Positions 1 to 8,715 of a stretch of 38,546 nucleotides of DNA are shown here, piece by piece. The first letter of the stretch is position 1; each line of letters begins with the position of its first letter. Position numbers and translations under genes: made by a program. The notes below the pieces were generated by a model that did not search any database, was not told where the DNA came from, and worked only from the letters and a program-made list of their open reading frames with translations. The DNA is from Clostridia bacterium. GTDB taxonomy: Bacteria > Bacillota > Clostridia > Christensenellales > Aristaeellaceae. The DNA is taken from positions 1-38,546 of the forward strand of contig JAFUHD010000247.1 in assembly GCA_017469025.1 (NCBI GenBank). Direction: 5' to 3'.

Positions 1-807
1 CAGGCACATAAGGATGATCTGGCTATCCTTGCGGTTCACTCATCCATGGTGGTAGATGATGTCAATGCATTCATCTCTGAAAAGGGATTTGAAATGCCGT
101 TTGCCATAGATACGGAAGAGGATACAATCTGGAACGTGGTTGGCGGCTCATCTGCCATGCCGCAGACGATCGTGCTCAACCGCAAGGGCGAGGTGATCTA
201 TAACCAGACAAAATCAATGACAGCTGAAATGCTGAGTGCCCTGTATGAACAGGCGGCAGGGGACAGCGGGATGGTAAACACGATGCCTGCAGCAGAGGCA
301 GAGCAGAGCATCACATCCTATGAGAGCAGTGCACCGGTCGGGAACGAGCCTGGTATGCAGCTGGCAGATTTTACAGTGCAGTGTCTGGATGGAAGTACAT
401 TCCATCTGGCGGATACACGCGGCAAGGTGACATTTGTTAACCTGTGGGCAACCTACTGTACACCATGCATTCAGGAACTGCCGCATTTCAATGCACTGTA
501 TCAGACACATAAGGATGATATTGCCATGCTGGCAGTTCATTCTTCCATGGTAGTAGACGATGTCAATGAATTTGTTTCAGATAATGGATTTGAGATGCCG
601 TTTACCATTGATACTGAAGAGGATACCGTCTGGAATATTGTGGGTGGATCATCCACTATGCCGCAGACGATTGTACTCAACCGTAAGGGCGAAGTGATTT
701 ATAATCAGACAAAATCGATGACACCTGAGATGCTGAATGTCCTGTATGAACAGGCAGCAGGGGAGAATGTGACTGAAAGACTGAGACCTGCTGCAGAGAC
801 AGAGTAG
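1..807 (+). CDS. Tandem TlpA/ResA-like thioredoxin-repeat protein (5' end outside window)
   Basis: The reading frame is open from base 1, so the start lies upstream; the ATG at 46 is internal. The visible 268 residues contain the C-terminal half of one TlpA-like thioredoxin domain and then a complete second one with the active-site motif WATYCTPC. Both share the same tail with a cis-Pro-type segment (SAMPQTIVLN and STMPQTIVLN). The nucleotide period between the two is exactly 501 bp (167 codons). Proteins of this family catalyse thiol-disulfide exchange outside the membrane, often as membrane-tethered reductases; the anchor would be upstream and is not visible. The stop TAG at 805 sits exactly where the preceding unit has CAG at 304, so the protein looks shortened by a nonsense change. 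The domain call is firm; the number of repeats and the partner are unknown. Confidence 0.85.
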   Translation, partial: QAHKDDLAILAVHSSMVVDDVNAFISEKGFEMPFAIDTEEDTIWNVVGGSSAMPQTIVLNRKGEVIYNQTKSMTAEMLSALYEQAAGDSGMVNTMPAAEAEQSITSYESSAPVGNEPGMQLADFTVQCLDGSTFHLADTRGKVTFVNLWATYCTPCIQELPHFNALYQTHKDDIAMLAVHSSMVVDDVNEFVSDNGFEMPFTIDTEEDTVWNIVGGSSTMPQTIVLNRKGEVIYNQTKSMTPEMLNVLYEQAAGENVTERLRPAAETE

Positions 808-928
808 AATACCGCATCCTTTGAGTGCAGTGCACCAGCTGGAAACGAGCCTGGTATGCGGCTGGCGTTTTACAGCACAGTGCCTGGATGGAAGTGCATT
901 CCATCTGGTGGATATACACGGCAAGGTC
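808..928 (+). pseudogene. Decayed third thioredoxin repeat
   Basis: These bases align with positions 307-429 of the preceding unit, including the sequences encoding the linker and the start of the next thioredoxin domain. A two-base deletion near 865 shifts the frame, and the similarity stops before the CxxC codons. It is a relic of the repeat array, not a gene. No ribosome-binding site or open frame supports separate expression. Confidence 0.8.
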
Positions 929-1259
929 AGGCTTTGAAGGCAGTGGAGATAATCCGCTATCTGTCTTCCGCAGACATACCCTCCATGGATGCTTTCATAT
1001 CCATCATGGTGTTGTCCATGGAGTGCATGTTGCCGGAGCTGTTATAAACAGAAAAGCCCAGCATTTTCAGCTGGGCTGCTGCTTTATCAGCAGACATCGT
1101 CAGGAACAGGATCAATGTTTGAATCCTTTTGTCAGATGACCGAATGTCCAAACCAAAGGGGATGGTAACATAGCATTTCCGACACTGCGCTGTTCAGACA
1201 GGAGTGGACGTGATCAATTTTCGGGTCAAGATGCATTAGTCATTCAATGAGGAAGCGTT
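929..1259. other. Intergenic region without a supported gene
   Basis: Between the decayed repeat and the end of the S51 peptidase gene no reading frame has a ribosome-binding site or recognisable product. The only structure seen is the hairpin at 1055-1077. Short open frames on both strands here (for example 957-1151 leftward) cover that hairpin and look accidental. Confidence 0.5.
1055..1077 (-). terminator. Weak terminator, leftward
   Basis: Perfect 8-bp stem AGCCCAGC/GCTGGGCT with a 7-base loop. Read leftward it is followed by TTTTCTG, a short T tract. It lies about 180 bases beyond the stop of the S51 peptidase gene and could end that transcript. Confidence 0.5.
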
Positions 1260-1991
1260 TTAAAGCAGGCAGGACTGGTTTTCTGAGCATATTCTGGAAA
1301 GCATGCCATTGGACAGAAGGTAAGCTTCACCAAATACTGTTTCACGGCTGTTCTCACTGAGCAGATAGCTGCCGTCCGGCAGAATGAGAAACTGTCGGTT
1401 GTGACTATCGGGATAGGTTATATCTTCAAACAGACGGCGGCCATCCAGTATGCTGTTTCGGACCATCTGGTAATGAGGCAGTATATTGGTACGGGTAAGA
1501 CCGAGTCCCTCAAAAAAACGTATGTAGCCGGGGTTGGTGGATTCTCCTGGAAGCTCCGGCTGGGCATAGACGATATCCGCTGCATTCATGCTGCCGGCGC
1601 TGATACCTATAATGAGACCATTGTAGCCTTTGAGCTTGGCACGCAGGCCGATCTGTTCAAAGAAGGCGTGCTGCGTTGGAACGTGTCCTCCACCGAGCAG
1701 AATCACTGGATACGCGTGAAGTGCTTCACGTGAGATCAGGGGAAAACGTCTGTCCCAGAGATCGAGACATTGAAGCGGAAGACCGCTGCGACGCAGTGCA
1801 TCTTCAAAAAAGGCGCGCATTTCATCATTTGCGGAAGGGTCATCCGGAAATGCGGTGATCATCAGGCAGCGGGGATTGTCCGGCCATCTGCTGGAAAGGT
1901 TCGTCCGCAGATTGTTCCGGGGATCGACACCGTCAACGGTATAACTGTTGTCAAGTGGACCTGTGGGACTGGATGTCAGAAACAGGGTCAT
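1260..1991 (-). CDS. Peptidase S51 (dipeptidase E-like) family protein
   Basis: 243 residues. The fold is that of the class I glutamine-amidotransferase-like S51 peptidases. The segment LLGGGH near residues 98-103 and the nucleophile elbow GISAGSMN (Ser131) are characteristic, and a conserved LPHYQM block follows near residue 175, offering the likely catalytic His. Known members are cytoplasmic serine peptidases that cleave N-terminal Asp-X dipeptides or process cyanophycin fragments; which substrate applies cannot be told. No signal peptide is seen. The start is supported by AGGAGG eight bases upstream of the ATG. It is transcribed leftward from its own region, with the enolase gene behind it also leftward but separated by a terminator. 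Confidence 0.85.
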   Translation of the reverse strand: MTLFLTSSPTGPLDNSYTVDGVDPRNNLRTNLSSRWPDNPRCLMITAFPDDPSANDEMRAFFEDALRRSGLPLQCLDLWDRRFPLISREALHAYPVILLGGGHVPTQHAFFEQIGLRAKLKGYNGLIIGISAGSMNAADIVYAQPELPGESTNPGYIRFFEGLGLTRTNILPHYQMVRNSILDGRRLFEDITYPDSHNRQFLILPDGSYLLSENSRETVFGEAYLLSNGMLSRICSENQSCLL

Positions 1992-2123
1992 GCTGCTTTC
2001 CTCCTGTTATTAAGTGCGGCTGTGGTGTCAGCTTTCTGCATTGTATTACCGGTAAATTGTCTCAGGTCATGGTTTTAGCATTCGGGATTGTATAAAATGC
2101 GTATGCCTGATCTGGTATATGGA

Positions 2124-2153
2124 AAGAGCTCTCCCCATATGGGAAGAGCTCTT
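2124..2153 (-). terminator. Terminator of the enolase transcript
   Basis: Near-perfect palindrome: arms AAGAGCTCTCCCC and GGGAAGAGCTCTT pair over 13 positions with one C-A mismatch around an ATAT loop. Read leftward the stem is followed by TTTCC. It begins 15 bases beyond the enolase stop codon. Confidence 0.8.
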
Positions 2154-2167
2154 GTTGGTTGTAAGGA

Positions 2168-3652
<1,485 letters not shown>

Positions 3653-3682
3653 CTAAAAAAACGGAATAGGATGCAAGTACCT

Positions 3683-3726
3683 CTTTTAACAGGCTGTGCT
3701 GACATGATGTGGCAGCCTGTCAAAAG
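3683..3726. repeat. Long inverted repeat (14-bp arms)
   Basis: Arms CTTTTAACAGGCTG (3683-3696) and CAGCCTGTCAAAAG (3713-3726) pair over 14 positions with a single A-C mismatch, around a 16-base loop that itself contains ACATGATGT. The T tract precedes and the A tract follows the stem on both strands, which is the reverse of an intrinsic terminator. An operator or a structured element is therefore more likely. Confidence 0.7.
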
Positions 3727-3999
3727 ATGAGCAGCGGAAGAGTATGGTGGCGGAAAACGTGCTGATAGAACATAAATGAGGCGCTGCGGTTTTTGATGCC
3801 GGTTCATTTGCATCCAGGGTATTCTGGCAATCCGGCGTAGCTTCGTTTCCTTCAATGTTGCGCCTGCTTTTGGCATCATATTGTTTTTACAGTAACTGTT
3901 TAGTCATGGGGTATGATACTGAGAAAGTGTGTTTTGACAGAACATTGTTTGGCAAACCAGTGCTTCATGCAGTTGTTTTAAATCGTCCGGATTTCATGA

Positions 4000-4028
4000 T
4001 TGACTTCTCTCTGCTGAAAACATATACT
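4000..4028 (+). promoter_or_regulatory. Promoter of the symporter/radical SAM operon
   Basis: TTGACT (4000-4005) and TATACT (4023-4028) are separated by 17 bases. The predicted start of transcription is near 4035, about 80 bases ahead of the symporter ATG. Confidence 0.85.
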
Positions 4029-4115
4029 CAGATTTCAAAACGGTATCAGGCTGCCGGCAGCAGAAATTGTTTCTGGCAGGAAAACCGGTAACAGATAAAA
4101 AGAAGGAGTGTCCGT

Positions 4116-5504
4116 ATGAAATTCACCCGTAAACAGACAGCTGCCTTTGGGCTGGGCGCTGTCGGAAAAGATATGGTGTATGCCTTATCTGCATCCTATG
4201 TACTGTACTATTATCAGGATATTCTGGGATTGCCTGCTGCCTTTGTCGGCCTAATTCTCATGATCGCACGTATATTTGATGCGGTCAATGATCCGTTTAT
4301 GGGAATAGTTGTCGCAAAGACGAACAGCCGCTGGGGACGGTTCCGTCCCTGGCTGTTTACAGGAACAGTACTGAATGCATTTGTTCTGTATTTCCTGTTT
4401 GCGGCACCGGACATCAGCGGTGCGCCGTTGATGGTGTGGTTCTCTGCACTGTATATTCTCTGGGGCGTGACCTATACAATGATGGATATCCCATACTGGT
4501 CCATGATTCCTGCAGTGACAACAGAACCGAAGGAACGAGAAAGTCTTTCTGTAGTCGGCAGGACATGTGCTGCCTTTGGGAATGCACTGATTACCGTTTT
4601 TACCCTGATGGCTGTATCTGCGCTGGGCAGTGGCAGTGAGCGTGCCGGATTTGCCCGCCTGGCGATGATCATTGCAGTGTTTTTTATTGTGGCAGAAATG
4701 ATTCTCGTTGCATCCATTGAAGAAAAACGCAGCGAAAAGACGGCGTCGTCCGGAACCATCCGGGAAATGTTCAGTGCGCTGATGCACAATGATCAGGCAA
4801 TGGTCACAGTTATCAGCATCGTGCTCATCAACAGTGCCATGTATATCACTACGAATCTGATCATTTATTTCTTCAAGTATGATTTCGGCGGAGAAAACTG
4901 GATTGGAAACTATACCTTATTTAATATGGTTGGTGGTCTTGGTCAGATTGCAGGTATGATGATCCTCTACCCGTTTATTCATACAAAATTGAGCAATCAG
5001 ACGATTTTTAAGGGTGCGTTGATTGTATCCATGGCGGGCTATCTTTCTATTATGACAGTATGTCTGACAGGGCTTGGTCACGTTCTTCCGCTTCTGTGCG
5101 GACTTGGCCTGCTGGTTTTCTGTGCAAGCGGTGTTTTGATCGTTCTGACCACCGTGTTCCTGTCAGGAAGCGTTGATTATGGTGAGATGAAGACCGGACG
5201 CCGCGAGGAGAGCGTTATCTTCTCCATGCAGACTTTTGTTGTCAAGGCAGCCTCCGGCCTGAGCGTATTCATTGCCGGCCTTGGAATTTCCCTGATCGGC
5301 CTCAAGGGAAATGCGGACCAGACAGCTGTTGTTACCGAAGTTCAGTCAGCTGGGACAATTCTGGGACTGCGCCTGCTGATGACCCTGCTGCCCATGTTTG
5401 GCCTGGTTGCTGCAATGATTATCTTTACTAAATACTTCAAGCTGACGGATGAGCGGATGAACGAAATTGCCGGACAGCTGAAAGAAAGGCATTATAATTC
5501 ATGA
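4116..5504 (+). CDS. GPH-family (MelB-like) sugar:cation symporter
   Basis: 462 residues with about twelve hydrophobic segments. The loop NDPFMGIVVAKTNSRWGRFRPW near residues 56-77 matches the glycoside-pentoside-hexuronide:cation symporter signature (major facilitator superfamily). These inner-membrane carriers move glycosides, pentosides or glucuronides with H+ or Na+. The substrate cannot be predicted. The ATG follows AAGGAG by eight bases. The stop overlaps the start of the radical SAM gene (ATGA at 5501-5504), so the two are translationally coupled. Confidence 0.9.
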   Translation: MKFTRKQTAAFGLGAVGKDMVYALSASYVLYYYQDILGLPAAFVGLILMIARIFDAVNDPFMGIVVAKTNSRWGRFRPWLFTGTVLNAFVLYFLFAAPDISGAPLMVWFSALYILWGVTYTMMDIPYWSMIPAVTTEPKERESLSVVGRTCAAFGNALITVFTLMAVSALGSGSERAGFARLAMIIAVFFIVAEMILVASIEEKRSEKTASSGTIREMFSALMHNDQAMVTVISIVLINSAMYITTNLIIYFFKYDFGGENWIGNYTLFNMVGGLGQIAGMMILYPFIHTKLSNQTIFKGALIVSMAGYLSIMTVCLTGLGHVLPLLCGLGLLVFCASGVLIVLTTVFLSGSVDYGEMKTGRREESVIFSMQTFVVKAASGLSVFIAGLGISLIGLKGNADQTAVVTEVQSAGTILGLRLLMTLLPMFGLVAAMIIFTKYFKLTDERMNEIAGQLKERHYNS

Positions 5505-6625
5505 AAATCAGTAAACAGGATGCATTAAACTGGTACACATTCTTCAGCGAGCTGCCAGAAGGGGAGGAACTGCTGCCGGTACAGCAGGAGATTGCCCTTG
5601 CCGTGCTGTCCCAGATCGAAACTGCTGTCGAAACGGAGAATGAGAGACGTCTTAAGGCGATTCCAAATCTGCAGTCACTGGACGGTCGGACCTGGTTTGT
5701 GGGCGATCCGGAACGGTTTCCATATGGCTGCCGTTCCTGTCTGACAGGGACGGGGCTTTCTGCTGTCCGGCGGACAAACAAATGTAATCTGAACTGTCCG
5801 TTCTGCTATGATTATGGTGTGCTTAAACAGATCCCGGCCATCGGCGAGGAACTGTGGGAGATTGGCGGCGGCAAATACCGAATAGAGGATATTGATCTGC
5901 TGCTAAGGATCAGCCGGAAACCAACCGGAATTGCCTACGTATATCTTGAGCCGTTTATGGAGATCGGGCTGTATGGTCCCATGATCCGCAAATTTGCAGA
6001 TGCCGGCATTCATCAGCACATGTATACGAATGGTACGCTGTGCACACCGGAAAACCTGCATATGCTGGCGGATGCCGGTCTTCCGGAACTGCGCTTTAAT
6101 CTTGGCGCGACCAATTGCGCGGATTCGGTTATAGAAAACATCCGTCTGGCAAAGACCTGCATTCCAAAGGTAGGCATTGAGACTCCGATGACACCGGCTT
6201 TCCGGGCGGCATTTATGGAAAAGAAGGCCAGGATTCTTGGAACAGGGGTCGATTTCATAAACTGCGCCGAACTGCATCTGAATGAGAATAACCTCTGCAA
6301 TTATCTTGGAGAGAACATGTATATCTTTAGAAACGGTTACCTTTCTCCGGTCAGCAGTCGTCGTATTTCTTTTGAAATGATGGAGATGGCAGTCCGTGAA
6401 TCATGGGGAATTGTTGTACATGACTGTTCAAACCATACGAAGTTTGCCCGCGATCTGCATCAGCGCGCAAAAGAAGGTGGATGGTTTGGTTCAACCAGCT
6501 ATGGTTCCGAATTGTCACATATTCCATATGAAGCGTTCCTTCCTATTCTGTCGGATCCGGAATTTTCCTTCATGGAAGAGGAAACGTTTCCCGAAGCACT
6601 TCTGATGGATGGTCTGATTCTGTAA
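5501..6625 (+). CDS. Radical SAM protein
   Basis: 374 residues. The radical SAM iron-sulfur cluster motif CxxxCxxC is at Cys95, Cys99 and Cys102 (CNLNCPFC). An additional CRSC pair (Cys77, Cys80) lies just before it. The TIM-barrel-like part follows with YLEPFMEIG near 145 and HMYTNGTLC near 173. Members of the superfamily cleave S-adenosylmethionine to start radical chemistry; the substrate here is not recognised, and no C-terminal SPASM cysteine cluster is seen. The start codon overlaps the symporter stop by four bases, which suggests a joint function, perhaps activation or conversion of a compound linked to the imported sugar. A strong terminator follows directly. Confidence 0.88.
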   Translation: MKISKQDALNWYTFFSELPEGEELLPVQQEIALAVLSQIETAVETENERRLKAIPNLQSLDGRTWFVGDPERFPYGCRSCLTGTGLSAVRRTNKCNLNCPFCYDYGVLKQIPAIGEELWEIGGGKYRIEDIDLLLRISRKPTGIAYVYLEPFMEIGLYGPMIRKFADAGIHQHMYTNGTLCTPENLHMLADAGLPELRFNLGATNCADSVIENIRLAKTCIPKVGIETPMTPAFRAAFMEKKARILGTGVDFINCAELHLNENNLCNYLGENMYIFRNGYLSPVSSRRISFEMMEMAVRESWGIVVHDCSNHTKFARDLHQRAKEGGWFGSTSYGSELSHIPYEAFLPILSDPEFSFMEEETFPEALLMDGLIL

Positions 6626-6632
6626 AATAAAA

Positions 6633-6664
6633 CCCTGCTGCAATTTGCAGCAGGGCTTATTTTT
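6633..6664 (+). terminator. Strong intrinsic terminator
   Basis: A 10-bp perfect stem (CCCTGCTGCA/TGCAGCAGGG) with a three-base loop, followed by CTTATTTTTG. It begins eight bases after the radical SAM stop codon. Confidence 0.93.
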
Positions 6665-6844
6665 GTACAATATCACACAATTACATTGAAAATATAGATG
6701 TGTTATCTTATCAACCGGTTCTTGAATGAGTAAATCTGCAATATATTGTACACGAAACTGAAAGCAGGGATTAAATGATACGGGTCAGGTATATTTAGAC
6801 CAGATTTTTGGTTGAAAAATGAGTGGAGAATGGTTATTCTATAT

Positions 6845-6860
6845 AATTGACTTGTCAATT
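6845..6860. promoter_or_regulatory. Perfect palindrome, possible operator
   Basis: AATTGACTTGTCAATT is a perfect inverted repeat (7-bp arms, 2-base centre). It lies 18 bases upstream of the -35 element of the long polysaccharide operon and overlaps a second TATAAT at 6842-6847 for which no -35 is seen. Confidence 0.5.
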
Positions 6861-6877
6861 TTCTCCATCTGGACCTA

Positions 6878-6906
6878 TTCAAATAGAAATGCAATTGTGC
6901 TATAAT
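6878..6906 (+). promoter_or_regulatory. Promoter of the polysaccharide operon
   Basis: TTCAAA (6878-6883, four of six consensus bases) and a perfect TATAAT (6901-6906) with a 17-base spacer. Transcription would begin near 6913, about 130 bases before the first ATG. The rest of the 416-base gap between 6626 and 7041 holds only the terminator and the palindrome. Confidence 0.7.
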
Positions 6907-7041
6907 TACTCGGAAATTTGTGTATTAAACACACAACCGCATCCGTGGATAGCCTCGGTGCGGATCGTTTCCCGGCATCTTTGCTGTAGTAAGAAGAAAA
7001 CGGATACATCTGAGCCGGATCAGAAGTGGAGGAGTTAGAAT

Positions 7042-8715
7042 ATGGCAGGCAGTTTTGGAGAAAACCGGAAACAGTTTCGACTCCATTGGGGCAGATATTA
7101 CCGGAGCCGCGAGGTAGAGCCATATATTCGTTCCCTTGAAAACGAGATCCATGGCAGCTCGAGCAGAATTAACAATATGGAGGACGAAATGGCCGCCCTC
7201 CAGGAGACCATTGATGTTAAGAACCGGAAGATAGATGAGCTGCGCCAGCTGACGGATGATGCCGAAGAAAAGCTTCGTGAAAGCGGGAAAATGCGCGAGG
7301 AAGCTGTGGCACGTCTTGAGCAGATTGAAGAGGAAAGTCAGAAGCTCATGGCGCAGAAGGAAGAACTGCATAAGACCCGTCTTGAGACCAACAAGCGGCT
7401 CGCAGAAGCGGAACAGCGTACCAATCAGGCACGCCAGGAAGCGGAGACAGCTGTCAGTACACGCGCACAGTGCATGGATGCAGTGCGCGAACTTCAGGCA
7501 AAAAGCCAGGAAGCCCAGCAGGCAGCAGAAGCGGCTGAAGCAAGACGTAATGAAGCGGTATCCGAACGCGAAGCAGCTGAAAGCGCGCTGACAGAACTGA
7601 ATGAGACCATAGACAAGCTGAATGCCCAGAGCAAGCACATTTTGGATGATGCAAATGTGCAGGCTGAGGTGGCAATCGGCGAGGCGAAGGATAAAGCTGA
7701 GCGCATTCTTACAGATGCCCGTGCCCAGGCTGAACATCTGATGAACGAAGCAGCCGCGCAGGCAGCGAGCAATCAGGCTACGATTGCACCGTATCAGGCA
7801 CGGATTGATCAGCTGGAACAGGAGATCGGCCGCCTGCAGGGAATCATTGCCTCTGGCGGAAATACGGCGGATGCAGGAACACTGGCACAGTATCAGGGCA
7901 GGATTGCCCAGCTTGAGCAGGAACTTGTCAATGCCAGAAGTACATCCGGGACGGGAAATGGCGCCAGTGAGCAGGAACTGGCCGAGGCACGCAGCAGGAT
8001 TGCTGAGCTTGAACGGCAGGTTCAGTCAATGCAGGCACCTGACGGGGCGGCAGATGCTTCTGCAGCGGATGCGGGGATTCTGGGGGCATACCGTGAGCGG
8101 ATTGCCCAGCTTGAAAATGAGAACAGGTATCTGCAGAGTGCGGGCATGCAGCCGGATCCGGCAATCATTTCAGGGTACCAGAACCGAATTATGCTGCTCG
8201 AACAAGAGCTGCGTGACTTGCAGCAGTATGGTTTGAACCAGCAGATTGCCGGTCAGGATAATGCCATAGAAGCACTGCGCGCGAATCTTGATGAATCCCA
8301 GCGGGCCTATCAGGATATGGCTGATCAGAACCGTGAACTGCATATGCGCATAGAACAGCAGGCACGTGAAATCTCTGAACTTGAAAATGAGGTACAGGGC
8401 AGTTCGGTCAAGGATGCGAACCAGCGTGCGCGCCAGATTATTCAGGATGCGCTCGAGGAGAGCGGCAGGATACTGGATGAGGCAGAGATGGTCCGCTCAC
8501 GTGCGTTTGCTGCGACTAAAGCTGCCTATTTCAATGCGCTGATGTTCCGTCAGCGTCTGGCAGAACAGTTTACGGATATAGAGCAGAGTCTGGATGATTC
8601 CCTTGGTATTCTGAGATCGACTGATATGGTTGCCCTTTCGCCAAGAATGAACAGGGAATATCAGACAGACCCGAGATGGACAGCCTCCGGAGAGGGGAAG
8701 GAAGGAAACAAATGA
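7042..8715 (+). CDS. Cytoplasmic coiled-coil repeat protein
   Basis: 557 residues, Glu/Gln/Ala/Arg-rich, with no signal peptide or membrane segment. Heptad-type coiled coil fills most of residues 25-450. Four imperfect copies of a block of the form YQxRIxQLEQEL are visible near residues 251, 284, 350 and 379, separated by Gly/Ala/Ser-rich linkers. The last 100 residues (ARQIIQDALEESGRILDEAE onward) resemble the helical tail of DivIVA-type proteins, but I do not claim homology. GGAGGAG lies eight bases upstream of the ATG. The stop overlaps the next start (ATGA at 8712-8715). As first gene of the operon it may be a scaffold or positioning factor for the membrane synthase; this is inference. 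Confidence 0.85.
   Translation: MAGSFGENRKQFRLHWGRYYRSREVEPYIRSLENEIHGSSSRINNMEDEMAALQETIDVKNRKIDELRQLTDDAEEKLRESGKMREEAVARLEQIEEESQKLMAQKEELHKTRLETNKRLAEAEQRTNQARQEAETAVSTRAQCMDAVRELQAKSQEAQQAAEAAEARRNEAVSEREAAESALTELNETIDKLNAQSKHILDDANVQAEVAIGEAKDKAERILTDARAQAEHLMNEAAAQAASNQATIAPYQARIDQLEQEIGRLQGIIASGGNTADAGTLAQYQGRIAQLEQELVNARSTSGTGNGASEQELAEARSRIAELERQVQSMQAPDGAADASAADAGILGAYRERIAQLENENRYLQSAGMQPDPAIISGYQNRIMLLEQELRDLQQYGLNQQIAGQDNAIEALRANLDESQRAYQDMADQNRELHMRIEQQAREISELENEVQGSSVKDANQRARQIIQDALEESGRILDEAEMVRSRAFAATKAAYFNALMFRQRLAEQFTDIEQSLDDSLGILRSTDMVALSPRMNREYQTDPRWTASGEGKEGNK

Larger units (their letters stand above)
1..928 (+). repeat. 501-bp tandem direct repeat (thioredoxin units)
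   Basis: Matching positions lie 501 bp apart without indels: CAGGCACAT at 1 against CAGACACAT at 502, and GTGCTCAACC at 171 against GTACTCAACC at 672. A third copy continues past the stop codon (GAGCCTGGTATGCG around 848-860 against GAGCCTGGTATGCAG around 347-361) and becomes unrecognisable after about 928. At least part of the array is probably upstream of the window. Confidence 0.9.

Noticed and set aside
957-1151. Leftward 64-codon frame rich in Met and Ser
   Set aside because: It has no ribosome-binding site, contains a terminator-like hairpin and lies next to decayed repeat sequence.
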